From contig JBQTGW010000383.1 of assembly GCA_052390495.1 (NCBI GenBank), positions 1 to 7,364 on the forward strand: 7,364 nt of DNA, read 5' to 3'. The notes beneath the pieces were generated by a model. It searched no databases. It was given only the letters and a program-made list of their open reading frames with translations, and was not told the origin of the DNA. This DNA is from GCA-003244245 sp052390495. Lineage in GTDB: Bacteria > Actinomycetota > Actinomycetes > Mycobacteriales > Pseudonocardiaceae. The stretch's first letter is position 1; every line of letters begins with the position of its first letter. Shown here in pieces: positions 1 to 6,344 of the stretch. The position numbers and the translations under genes were made by a program.

Positions 1-126
1 AACGGCTCCTCAGGCGGCGTGGGCCTGTGGCTCACCCACCACATGTGCAGCCTCGTGACCCTCGGCAGGGATGACGATGGGTTCACCATCCGGCTCGTCA
101 TCGGCACACCGAGCCTCTCAGCGTGA
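1..126 (+). pseudogene. C-terminal end of a MEDS/HATPase anti-sigma-type regulator (continues from 7364)
   Basis: Frame 1 is open from the first base and stops at TGA 124-126, giving 41 residues. They begin NGSSGGVGLWLTHHM, which is the glycine-rich G2 box of GHKL ATPases of the HATPase_c_2 type, and end in the final beta strands (DDDGFTIRLVIG). The upstream part lies at the other end of the window: 7354-7364 repeats bases 1-11 and is in the same frame, so this is the end of the gene at 6902-7364. Such proteins bind ATP and act as anti-sigma or anti-anti-sigma switches in actinobacteria (family knowledge). The C-terminal domain looks complete, but the N-terminal part is damaged, so the gene as a whole is called a pseudogene. 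Confidence 0.75.
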
Positions 127-159
127 CTCCGATGCACTCGAGGCCCACCCGAGCATCGC

Positions 160-310
160 GAGCGCGACGTCGTCCCGGATCATCGGCCAACGCACCGCCC
201 ACAAACCGGCCCGCGCCGGCCATGCCTTCGGAAATGCCCTCGATCAGTCCGGGTGCCACGGCGGGTGCGCCGAGGGTGGCGGTGACGAAGCTGGCCATCC
301 CGGTGCACGC
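160..310 (-). pseudogene. Remnant of an MFS transporter
   Basis: About 48 codons on the minus strand (307 down to 164) read like the early part of an actinobacterial major facilitator protein: a hydrophobic stretch with TATLGAPAVAPGLIEG, then GRFVGGALADDPGRRR. The last part matches the loop 2-3 signature of MFS carriers (G...GG.LAD..GRR). On both sides the reading frame turns into low-quality sequence without transmembrane character, and there is no matching start or continuation. The surrounding open frame (98-457) is therefore not a real protein, only a fragment of one. Substrate cannot be told. It lies directly downstream of vapC 1, in the gap 127-363 where nothing else is recognised. Confidence 0.5.
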
Positions 311-363
311 CTTCGGCGTGCCGGTGGCCCTCCCGGCTGTGACCGGCCGCGCAGCGCTAAAGA

Positions 364-765
364 TCACCGGCCACTGGTCGGAACATGGGTCACGGTGAGG
401 CCGAACTGTGTTGTTGCGGTACGCGCTAAGCGCCCGTCCGTAGTGACCAGCGGGCATCGCAAGCTTCCCGCGAGAGCGGCGTAGAGCGCGTCGTAGCCGG
501 ACATCGCGGTGACGAAGTGGCGGGCCGTGGTGAGCAGCTCCCGGCAGGGGACCCGTTCGATCGGAGCGTCATGGAGCAGCGCCAGGCGCTCTTCGAGCTG
601 TGCCGGCTGCAGTGCTCCGCCTTGTTCGGCGCGGACCAGTCGATGGAACACCTCGGCATCCAGCAGCTCGGGGGCCACCGTGTCCTTCAGCAGCGCCTCC
701 ACGGCCAACCCGGACGTCGAGCGCATGAGCACCTCGAGAAACGCGCTCGCGTCGATCACGATCAC
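364..765 (-). CDS. vapC: PIN-domain toxin, VapC family (module 1)
   Basis: This 133-residue protein has the length and layout of VapC ribonuclease toxins, which cut tRNA or rRNA in a metal-dependent way and are neutralised by the partner antitoxin (family knowledge). All acidic active-site positions are visible: Asp5 in the opening strand (IVIDASAFLEV), Glu38 in DAEVFH, Asp92 in SGYDALYAALA and Asp110 in VTTDGRLA. The start chosen is the GTG at 765-763, because it overlaps the antitoxin stop in a GTGA and puts the first Asp at residue 5. A longer open frame to 882 exists, but its first 39 residues only shadow vapB. Translation is probably coupled to the antitoxin. No residue appears to be missing, so it should be active. 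Confidence 0.9.
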   Translation of the reverse strand: MIVIDASAFLEVLMRSTSGLAVEALLKDTVAPELLDAEVFHRLVRAEQGGALQPAQLEERLALLHDAPIERVPCRELLTTARHFVTAMSGYDALYAALAGSLRCPLVTTDGRLARTATTQFGLTVTHVPTSGR

Positions 766-1022
766 GATTGGCGCTGTTCGGGCAACGATTCGAGGTCTCG
801 CGCGCCACGGTCGGCCTGGACGAGGTCCGCGGCGGGTGCACCGAGATCGAGCGGCTCGAGCTGACGAAGGCGTGCCAGCCACTCCGTCGCGGGTGGGCGT
901 TGTTGGTCGTTTCGGATCAGGCGCAGCAGATAATCCCGGATGCTCAGCCCGTCGAGATCGGCACGACGCCGCAGCTCGCGGTGCAGGTCGTCCGGAACAT
1001 CCTTCACCTGCAAGGTTGCCAT
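762..1022 (-). CDS. vapB: Ribbon-helix-helix antitoxin, VapB/FitA type (module 1)
   Basis: An 86-residue partner of the PIN toxin. The first 36 residues form a FitA-like ribbon-helix-helix DNA-binding domain: beta strand ATLQVKDV, then helices around 11-22 (DDLHRELRRRA) and 26-36 (LSIRDYLLRLI). The C-terminal 45 residues are the usual extended toxin-wrapping tail, rich in Leu, Asp and Arg. ATG 1022 is preferred over the in-frame ATG 1028 because the family normally begins M-A-T-L-Q-V-K-D and no Shine-Dalgarno is seen. A -10-like TAAAGT (1035-1030) lies 7 nt before ATG 1022, which suggests a leaderless message. Its stop overlaps the vapC start by 4 nt. The inverted repeat at 1023-1043 is the likely site of autorepression. 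Confidence 0.9.
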   Translation of the reverse strand: MATLQVKDVPDDLHRELRRRADLDGLSIRDYLLRLIRNDQQRPPATEWLARLRQLEPLDLGAPAADLVQADRGARDLESLPEQRQS

Positions 1023-1043
1023 AAGCATGACTTTAGCATGCTT
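1023..1043 (-). promoter_or_regulatory. Operator-like inverted repeat over the vapBC 1 promoter
   Basis: A perfect inverted repeat, AAGCATG - 7 nt - CATGCTT, ends 1 nt before the preferred vapB ATG (1022). On the minus strand its spacer contains TAAAGT (1035-1030), a TAnnnT-type -10 element placed 7 nt before that ATG. A protein bound to the repeat would cover the promoter, as expected for autorepression by a VapB-VapC complex. The repeat is seen directly; its role is inferred. No convincing -35 element was found. Confidence 0.6.
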
Positions 1044-1128
1044 TTCACACCCACCGCACCCGGCTCATTGACGCGCGACGATAACAGGGCGCACCCCTCT
1101 CTTAGTCAAGATCGGCTCAAGCCAGCCT

Positions 1129-2994
1129 TCACCGAGCTCGGTCGGCAGCGGAAGTAGCCCCACAGTCCGCCGGAGTGTGAACTTCCACCGGCACCCGCAC
1201 TGTTGTCTGGTCGATCTCGGAGGTGCGCACGGTCAACGTGAGCTGCCAGGTGCCCGCCACCGGGAGCTGTCCGCTCGCCCGGTAGCTTCCGGTGCCGTCG
1301 CGGCCGATCGCAAGCCGCAGCGGGCCGAGGTTCCGCTCGCGCATCGTGAGCGCCACATTGAGCTCGGCAACGTCGAGGGCCGCCCCGCTGGGATCGCGGA
1401 CCATGACCCGGACGTCGTTGGGGCCGGTCCGCGCCGGGTCGACCAGCACTTCCATCGTGCCTGCGCCCGAAGGTCCCCCGGTGTCGAAGGAGACGGTGGT
1501 GCGCAGCGGTCCCGCCACGTCGGCCAGTCCGGTGCGGCTCGGCTCGGTGTTGACCAGCACCGCAGTCACGGCCAGCACGACCGCCGCTACCACCGTCTCC
1601 ACCAGAACCGAGCGACGCAGCACCGCGCGCGTCGGGGTCGTCGACAGCTGCGTCTGCGGTGGCAGTATCTGCACGGGCCGCCCACCAGGTTCGACGACCG
1701 CAGCGATGGTCGCAGCGTCGGGCAGCGGGGCGTCGGACAGCGGGGCGCGCAGCCGGCCAGCTGTCCGACGAGAGAACGTGGCAGCCCCGATAATCACGGC
1801 CACCAAGACCAGTTTGACCAGCAACAACCGCCCGTAGTCCGTGGTGACGAAGGCCGACCAGCTGCCCAGCTGATGCCACGACTGGTAGGTGCCGGTGCCG
1901 ATGAGCACGACGACGCACCCGAACGCGATCCGGGAGAACCGCCCGACCGCCGCGGCGAGCTCCCCGCCAGGCGCGGCGTCGGCCGCAGGCCGGGGCCACA
2001 GCTGCACCGTCAGCACCGCGAGCCCGCCGAGCCACACCGCCATGGCCAGCAGGTGGAGCACGTCGACGGGCACCGCGATCGCGGGCTGGATCCCGGACGC
2101 CGCATGCCCGGCGGCTGCCCACGTCGTGGCCAGCGAGGCCGCGAGCACCACCCCGACCGCCGCGAACACCATCCGCGCCCGGCACCGGGCGCTCGGCAGC
2201 CGGGCCACCAGCTCACCGAGGTAGACCACGATCACGCCGAGCAGCAGCACCCGGGCGGCCAGCGCGGCACCGATCCGCAGGTCCAGTGTGCTGGCGATCA
2301 TGCCGGGGGACAGCGCCGCACCAAGCCCGAGCCCGTAGCCGTACGGCCCTTGCAATAGGAGGGCGGCCAGGGTCGCCGCCAGCAGCCCGCCCCAGCCACC
2401 GAAGGCGAGCCTGCGCACCGCGGTCTGGTGCAGCCACCCCGGCCCGCAGATCAGCGCAAACGCCACCGCTCCAACTAGCACGGCGAACGCCCCGAAGGCC
2501 AGTACACGGACCACCACGTAGAGCGCCGACACCGTCGGGTCACCATCGGACGGCGCCACACCGTCAGGAGGCGCCGTCGCGCTCAGATGGCCGACGGAGA
2601 AGGTGAACGCACCGGCCACCGGGTGCGAATCGGTGGAGATCACCCGCCAGGACACCGTGTAGCTGCCGAGCGCCGTGACGGGTCGTAAGCCGACCTGCAC
2701 GACGGGCCCGTCCCCGTCCGGGTGGATGACCTGGCCGTTGTCGACCTGGCGGCCGTCGGGGTCGAAGACCCGCACACCACCCGTGGCCACCTGCACCGGC
2801 TCGGTGAAGGTCAACCGGACGTGGGTAGGCACGCTGGACAGCACCGTGTCGGCCGGTGGGTCGGTCGAGGCGAGCGCGGCGTGCGCCGAGGCGGAACCGG
2901 CGCCGACGAGCCACGCCACCGCGGTGAGCGCGAGCACCACCGCGGCGCGCAGCTGCCAGCGGCCGGTCCGCCCCGACCCGCGACGGTCAAGCAT
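1129..2994 (-). CDS. copCD: Copper resistance/uptake protein, CopC-CopD fusion (YcnJ-like)
   Basis: A 621-residue membrane protein with three parts. Residues 1-37 are a signal peptide ending ASA, so the mature protein begins with His38, the residue used as the N-terminal Cu(II) ligand in CopC. Residues 38-136 are the CopC beta-sandwich with the hallmark TDSHPVAGAFTFSVG (His124). Residues about 155-481 are CopD with eight predicted membrane segments, including AAAGHA (His297) and VLHLLAMAVWLGG (His313). Residues about 490-605 form an extracytoplasmic beta-rich domain like the YtkA/FixH-type end of Bacillus YcnJ. The family moves or binds copper at the cytoplasmic membrane; whether this one imports copper or protects from it cannot be told from sequence. 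ATG 2994 lies 2 nt after the ycnI stop and has no clear Shine-Dalgarno, so translation is probably coupled. The open frame runs upstream to 3948, but that extension is out of register with ycnI and not real protein. Confidence 0.95.
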   Translation of the reverse strand: MLDRRGSGRTGRWQLRAAVVLALTAVAWLVGAGSASAHAALASTDPPADTVLSSVPTHVRLTFTEPVQVATGGVRVFDPDGRQVDNGQVIHPDGDGPVVQVGLRPVTALGSYTVSWRVISTDSHPVAGAFTFSVGHLSATAPPDGVAPSDGDPTVSALYVVVRVLAFGAFAVLVGAVAFALICGPGWLHQTAVRRLAFGGWGGLLAATLAALLLQGPYGYGLGLGAALSPGMIASTLDLRIGAALAARVLLLGVIVVYLGELVARLPSARCRARMVFAAVGVVLAASLATTWAAAGHAASGIQPAIAVPVDVLHLLAMAVWLGGLAVLTVQLWPRPAADAAPGGELAAAVGRFSRIAFGCVVVLIGTGTYQSWHQLGSWSAFVTTDYGRLLLVKLVLVAVIIGAATFSRRTAGRLRAPLSDAPLPDAATIAAVVEPGGRPVQILPPQTQLSTTPTRAVLRRSVLVETVVAAVVLAVTAVLVNTEPSRTGLADVAGPLRTTVSFDTGGPSGAGTMEVLVDPARTGPNDVRVMVRDPSGAALDVAELNVALTMRERNLGPLRLAIGRDGTGSYRASGQLPVAGTWQLTLTVRTSEIDQTTVRVPVEVHTPADCGATSAADRAR

Positions 2995-2996
2995 GT

Positions 2997-3698
2997 TCAG
3001 CCCGCGCCCGGCCCAGGTCTCCTGCGCAGGGCCAGTACCCCGAGCACCGTGCCGATCACCCCGAGCACGGCGCCGATGACGCCGACCTCGAGCGCGGCTC
3101 CCTCGTCGTGGTCCGCCGAGTGCCCTGCCGGGGCGGCGGTCGCTTCCTCTTCGACGGCCTTCGTGAGCGTCAGCACCGGGGCCGGGTACTCCGGCTCGGG
3201 GGCGCCCTCCTGCCGTTCCTCGATCCAGCGAACGACCTCGCCGTTGTCGTAGGTCTGCAGCGCCTTGAACACCAGCTGATCGGTGTCGGTCGGCAGCGGG
3301 CCCATCGACGTGTCGAAGTCCTCGAACATTCCCGGCGCAATCCGTCCGCCACTCCAGATGATCTTCGTGACGGCCTCGGTGACCTCGCCGTCGCTGGTCT
3401 GGACCGGCGTCTCGAGCCTTGTCCGCTCCACCGCGACCGTCCAGCCGGGGATCTGCCTCGTCGAAACGAACGGGATCGGGTGCTCCGCTGGCAGGGTCAC
3501 CTCGAGCTGGACCGTACCTGCGGTGTCCCGCTCGTTGGGGGTCCGGAAAGAGACCTTGGCGAAGCCGCCCTGTTCGGCCTCCCTTGGCTGTGCGGTGACG
3601 TGCGCGGAGGCAACACCGGGGAGTCCGATCAGAGCCGCTGCGGCGAGCACACCGACGGCGGCGGCGCGGCGCTTGAACTGCGCGAAGACATAGGACAT
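2997..3698 (-). CDS. ycnI: YcnI-like copper-binding protein (DUF1775)
   Basis: A 233-residue secreted, membrane-anchored protein. Residues 1-32 are a signal peptide (twin Arg at 10-11, hydrophobic core, ASA cleavage site), leaving His33 as first residue (HVTAQP). DUF1775 follows at about 33-180, with the conserved P-N-E-R segment (Glu56), the IPGW segment and Trp115 in IIWSGG. In Bacillus YcnI, an N-terminal His, a Glu and a Trp make a mono-histidine brace for Cu(II), and equivalents are present here. A His/Asp/Glu-rich linker (HSADHDEG, 193-200) precedes the C-terminal membrane helix at 203-224. Start ATG 3698 fits the signal peptide and has GGAG 10 nt upstream (3712-3709). It is the first intact gene of the copper operon and is followed at once by copCD. 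It probably passes copper to, or holds it for, CopCD (inference). Confidence 0.95.
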   Translation of the reverse strand: MSYVFAQFKRRAAAVGVLAAAALIGLPGVASAHVTAQPREAEQGGFAKVSFRTPNERDTAGTVQLEVTLPAEHPIPFVSTRQIPGWTVAVERTRLETPVQTSDGEVTEAVTKIIWSGGRIAPGMFEDFDTSMGPLPTDTDQLVFKALQTYDNGEVVRWIEERQEGAPEPEYPAPVLTLTKAVEEEATAAPAGHSADHDEGAALEVGVIGAVLGVIGTVLGVLALRRRPGPGAG

Positions 3699-3714
3699 GA
3701 CTGGAGCACTCCGT

Positions 3715-3746
3715 TTCGGGGGCGGGGGGGTTCGGGGGCGGGGGGG
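3715..3746. repeat. 16-bp G-rich tandem repeat, two units (possible G-quadruplex)
   Basis: The unit TTCGGGGGCGGGGGGG occurs twice without change (3715-3730 and 3731-3746), followed by a partial third TTCGG. The plus strand thus has G-runs of 5, 7, 5 and 7 separated by C, TTC and C, enough for an intramolecular G-quadruplex. The repeat ends 17 nt before the ycnI ATG, in its presumed leader, and it sits where the upstream membrane-protein frame loses its sense. Such tracts slip easily and are also common places for sequencing or assembly errors. Confidence 0.9.
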
Positions 3747-3750
3747 TTCG

Positions 3751-3948
3751 GAACAGCAGATGTAGCCCGAGCTGACCACTGAGCAGGCCCACCGTGATCG
3801 CGACCTGGGACAACTCACGGCGGTCAGCGAACACCGCGACGCCGAAGACCGCCAAGAAACCGGCGGCGAGTGCCAGCGGCCCCACCGGCGCATCCGCCGC
3901 CAGCGCATGGCCCGTCGCCGCCAGAGCCACACAGACCGCGGCGAACAC
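3751..3948 (-). pseudogene. Truncated small integral membrane protein upstream of ycnI
   Basis: About 66 codons encode two to three hydrophobic helices: VFAAVCVALAATGHALA, then PLALAAGFLAVFGVAVFAD, then VAITVGLLSGQLGLHLLF. This pattern resembles an actinobacterial membrane protein often placed beside ycnI/copC, but no family name can be given with certainty. The first in-frame start is GTG 3948. The hydrophobic register seems to begin a little earlier (GPLRAA, to about 3966), where only non-start codons are available, downstream of an 18-bp duplication. At 3750 the frame enters the G-rich tandem repeat and then runs open without sense through ycnI, so the natural C-terminus is missing. Either the gene is broken at both ends by repeat expansions, or the repeats are collapsed or misread in the assembly. 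Confidence 0.5.
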
Positions 3949-3971
3949 CGCCGCCCGCAGCGGCCCGCAAC

Positions 3972-4007
3972 ACCGATCGCACCAGTACCACCGATCGCAC
4001 CAGTACC
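3972..4007. repeat. 18-bp perfect tandem duplication
   Basis: ACCGATCGCACCAGTACC occurs twice back to back (3972-3989 and 3990-4007). The length is a multiple of three, so it does not shift a reading frame. It lies just before the expected start of the truncated membrane-protein gene at 3948. Confidence 0.95.
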
Positions 4008-4302
4008 GGGGTGCCCTTCAGAGCGCGGTCAGCAGCATGTAGCTCATGCCAGCTGCAACGACCCGCCGACCCGACCCCCGCTTCATACGATCGACGCCAC
4101 GCCAGCCCCTCCACAGCTCACCCGTCCTACCTCTGGCCGCCAAACGCGGCCCGAGGACGCTCGATTTGACGGCGAACAGTACCACCGTCGTTGATCATCT
4201 GGCCGAGGAGCGCCGGTCCTCAGCGCACGCCAGCCCTTCCCGTAGTCCGGTAACGCATTAAATGATCGTCACCCGCCCCGTCGCGGGTGATCGCGCGGAC
4301 CG

Positions 4303-4364
4303 CGATTCGGCTCCTAATAGCGCTCTACAGGGTGCTCAAAACCTCGATTCGGCTCCGAATGGCG
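4303..4364. promoter_or_regulatory. Pair of operator-like dyads, 42 bp apart
   Basis: A 20-bp sequence at 4303-4322 is repeated at 4345-4364 with two differences. The core of the second copy is a perfect inverted repeat, ATTCGG-CT-CCGAAT (4347-4360); the first copy (4305-4318) has one mismatch. The centres are 42 bp apart, about four turns of the helix, so both would face the same side. They lie upstream of the TPR-regulator remnant at 4407. The binding protein is unknown. Confidence 0.5.
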
Positions 4365-4406
4365 GTTTGGATCAAGCTGTGCTAAGCGGGCGCACCTGCT
4401 AACGGT

Positions 4407-5170
4407 GGTGCCTACGCGGCTGTCGAGAAAGTGCGACTGGCTCTGATGGCGGTCAACCGCAACCGGCCTGGCGGGCACGTGGTCACTATCGAGGAGCTGC
4501 GGGCGAGAGCCAGGGCGGTAGAGAGCGCGGTAGAGAGCATGGACTACGACAGTCGCGGTATCGTGCTGCCGGGCATGGTCCGGGACTTGCACAGCACCCT
4601 GGTGGCTGGGCGGAACGTGGCCGAGCTGCTCGACTTTGCGGTGCTGTTTCATGCCCAGACCACTCGCGGATGGCTCTACATCACAGGCGCTCCGCTCGAT
4701 CTGAGACGAGAGGCCGCCACGCTGGCCCACCAGGCGGCCCAGCACCGTGACCAACCGATTGCGCTGGGCATCGCGGCCTGGGGCGGCGTCATCGAGATGC
4801 TCGCGGCTGGAGCGTTCGACCTGGCACAGGAGGAGCTGGACTCGGTGACCGTGCCGACGAACAGCCCGGAGTCGATGCAGTTGGCCGGCATGCTGGGTTA
4901 TCGCGGTCGTTGGTGGCGGCGGCGAAAGACAGCCAGCCTAGGTCGAGGCGGCCCTGAGCTACGCCGGTGAGCTGGCGGAACGCACCGGCCAGGGCAACGC
5001 CTATCTGATGGGTTTCGGCCCGACCAACGTGGGTCTCTGGCGAATGGCGGCGGCGTTTGGAGGTCAGGGACTATGAGCGTGCCGCCGCCATCGCGGAGCG
5101 CCTGAACCCGCAGGAGCATCCCAGCCGGGAGCTGCGCGCGATAGCCTACCGGGCCGGTCTGCCGGTCTAG
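4407..5170 (+). pseudogene. Frameshifted remnant of a TPR-containing XRE-type transcriptional regulator
   Basis: The sequence reads as the TPR part of an actinobacterial helix-turn-helix/TPR regulator, but in three frames. Codons from 4407 (GAYAAVEKVRLALM) run to about 4893 and include SMDYDSRGIVLPGMVRDLHS and LDLRREAATLAHQAA. The register then moves to RSLVAAAKD (4901-4930), to VEAALSYAGELAERTG...LMGFGPTNVGLWRMAAA (4942-5055), and, after one extra T in the run 5056-5058, to LEVRDYERAAAIAERLNPQEHPSRE up to TAG 5168-5170. That makes at least three indels. The N-terminal DNA-binding domain is absent (in-frame TAA at 4383) and the C-terminus is cut short. The intact-looking frame 4431-4970 covers only the first piece. 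It cannot make a working regulator. Confidence 0.75.
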
Positions 5171-5380
5171 CTCCCTCGGGACGTCGACGGTGGCGCAGGG
5201 GCGGGCGTGGCGCCAGCGGGTGGAGTGCCGGGACGTGATGGCTGCAGGAAGCGAACGAACGACGCTTGAGACATGCATCGAAGGGGAGGGTGGCCCCTCG
5301 GGCTCGTCGAACGGCCAGCGATGTCGGTGTGACCGAACCCGGCGCGCTGAAGGGGTGTGCGGCGCGGATTTGATGGCGGG
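5171..5380. other. Intergenic stretch with no recognised gene
   Basis: Neither strand gives protein-like sequence. Two weak hairpins are visible: AGGGG - 7 nt - CCCCT at 5282-5298, and GCGGG-TCAG-CCCGC at 5376-5389, whose loop holds the stop codon of vapC 2. Either could help end transcription from the toxin gene, but neither has a T-run. Confidence 0.4.
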
Positions 5381-5794
5381 TCAGCCCGCGACAAGAACAC
5401 GGACGCCGACCGCCTCGTACGTCGGCTTGGCGCGGGCGTCGCGGGTGGCCAGTTCCGCCCCGTGGCCGGCTGCGGCCAGCGCGACGAGCGCGTCATACAC
5501 AGCGCCACCCGCGATACCCAGCTCAGCGAGCACATCCGGAAGACGCCGGGCCACATCGGGGTCGAGGAGCAGCGGCTGGGCGAAGCGCTCGTTGAGCAGC
5601 CGTGCGGCGTCTGCGGGTGCGACTCGAAGGTCACCGGGCAGTCGAGTGAGAACGGAATACGTCTCGGCCACCGCGTGACCGCTGAGGGCGATCTCTCGAT
5701 GATCCCACCAGCGAACGACGGCGGCATGCGCCTGATGCGTCTGCACTAACAGCGGTACCGCGACACTCGTGTCCACCGCGATCGGCGCAGTCAC
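5381..5794 (-). CDS. vapC: PIN-domain toxin, VapC family (module 2)
   Basis: A 137-residue PIN nuclease with the acidic residues of the fold: Asp8 in PIAVDTSVAV, Glu44 in AVAETYSVLTRLP, Asp101 in GGAVYDALVALAA and Asp119 in LATRDARA. The variant around Glu44 (H-A-V-A-E-T-Y-S-V-L-T-R-L-P) is typical of actinobacterial toxins of the VapC group paired with AbrB-like antitoxins (family knowledge). GTG 5794-5792 is taken as start because it overlaps the antitoxin stop in GTGA and places the first Asp close to the N-terminus. It differs clearly from the toxin at 364-765, so the two modules are not a recent duplication. Everything needed for activity appears present. Confidence 0.9.
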   Translation of the reverse strand: MTAPIAVDTSVAVPLLVQTHQAHAAVVRWWDHREIALSGHAVAETYSVLTRLPGDLRVAPADAARLLNERFAQPLLLDPDVARRLPDVLAELGIAGGAVYDALVALAAAGHGAELATRDARAKPTYEAVGVRVLVAG

Positions 5795-6027
5795 CGCCGA
5801 CCCGTGTCGATGAGCCCGAACACGATGTCGTCGTCGATCATCGTGTCCCCCGTGGCGACCAGCACGCCGGACTCCTCGACCAGCCGAGCCGTCCGCCCTG
5901 TCGGGACCAACTGGAGCCCAGCACCGTAGAAGGAGATGTCCACGGTGGACCCAGCTACCAGGCCAAGGGCCTCACGCAGCGGCTTCGGCACGACGATCCG
6001 TCCGACCGCGTCGATGGTGGTCTCCAT
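5791..6027 (-). CDS. SpoVT/AbrB-type antitoxin (module 2)
   Basis: A 78-residue antitoxin. Residues 1-45 form a swapped-hairpin AbrB domain with the signature GRIVVPKPLREALGLVAGSTVDI. The rest (RTARLVEESGVLVATG and a run of acidic residues, DTMIDDDIVF) is the toxin-binding tail. ATG 6027 is chosen because the domain begins directly after it (METTIDAVGRIVVP); the longer frame to 6147 adds 40 residues with no domain character. No Shine-Dalgarno precedes it. A TAGCGT (6040-6035) 7 nt upstream could be the -10 of a leaderless message, the same spacing as in module 1. The stop overlaps the toxin start by 4 nt. It binds DNA to repress its own operon and neutralises the PIN toxin (family knowledge). 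Confidence 0.88.
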   Translation of the reverse strand: METTIDAVGRIVVPKPLREALGLVAGSTVDISFYGAGLQLVPTGRTARLVEESGVLVATGDTMIDDDIVFGLIDTGRR

Positions 6028-6153
6028 TGGGAAGACGCTACCAGTACTCTCCCAGTCTCGCTGGTGAATGCCCTCTTGAACGCCTTCGTATCGTTCCTGG
6101 GACTGGTCAGTGGCCGCCCTCTCGCGGGCGAGGAGGCACTGACTCACGGCAGG

Positions 6154-6315
6154 TCAGTCCGGTTGACCGCGGATCGCTCCTGGTGGGAAGGCCGGACAGG
6201 CCGAAAGCTTGTGCTTCCTTCCCGGGAAGTCGGCGTCGTTGAAGAGGTCGATGTGGTGCGGCTCCAGTGCTTCCCCGGGGAGCTTGGTGGATGTACGCCG
6301 CGGTGACGGAGCCAT
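6154..6315 (-). CDS. Possible small protein or gene fragment, unknown
   Basis: An open frame of 53 residues, ATG 6315 to TGA 6156-6154. Its middle (GEALEPHHIDLFNDADFPGRK) has balanced composition and almost only G or C at third positions, like true coding sequence here; the two other frames on this strand are Arg/Ser/Pro-rich and look like shadows. No Shine-Dalgarno is seen, and the family is not recognised. It may be a piece of a larger lost gene. Low confidence. Confidence 0.25.
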   Translation of the reverse strand: MAPSPRRTSTKLPGEALEPHHIDLFNDADFPGRKHKLSACPAFPPGAIRGQPD

Positions 6316-6344
6316 CGAGGGGCGTTCATCTCGTAGCAGCCGAA

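Larger units (their letters stand above)
3949..4406. other. Gene-poor stretch between the copper operon and the TPR-regulator remnant
   Basis: No credible complete gene was found. Besides the 18-bp duplication and the dyads listed separately, there is a 22-codon minus-strand frame at 4018-4086 ending MSYMLLTAL-stop. It resembles the last residues of a membrane protein (perhaps of the DUF5134 type, weak). A 15-nt sequence (CACGCCAGCCCCTCC) at 4098-4112 recurs with one change at 4226-4240. A perfect 8-bp hairpin TCACCCGC - 6 nt - GCGGGTGA lies at 4269-4290 with no T-run. The long open frames in this stretch have the look of GC-rich shadows. Confidence 0.5.

Noticed and set aside
71..484. Plus-strand open frame of 137 codons
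   Set aside because: It overlaps the end of the HATPase gene and the vapC 1 end out of frame; composition is Gly/Arg/His-rich with no recognisable motif.
509..1024. Plus-strand open frames opposite vapBC 1
   Set aside because: They lie antisense to two genes with complete family motifs, and their sequence is Ser/Arg-rich shadow.
1131..1142. Palindrome ACCGAGCTCGGT at the end of copCD
   Set aside because: It is within the coding end of copCD, has no loop and no T-run; not supported as a terminator or site.
1177..2358. Long plus-strand open frame opposite copCD
   Set aside because: It is antisense to a well-recognised CopC-CopD gene, and its protein is Arg/His/Gly-rich without domains, as expected of a shadow in GC-rich DNA.
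3972..4007. CRISPR-like repeat
   Set aside because: Only two units, directly adjacent with no spacer; a simple tandem duplication.
4314..4754. Minus-strand frame of 146 codons
   Set aside because: It is antisense to the TPR-regulator remnant, whose plus-strand sequence has the recognisable motifs.
5167..5727. Minus-strand frame of 186 codons overlapping vapC 2
   Set aside because: It is out of frame with the PIN toxin on the same strand, is Pro/Arg/Ser-rich, and has no domain.
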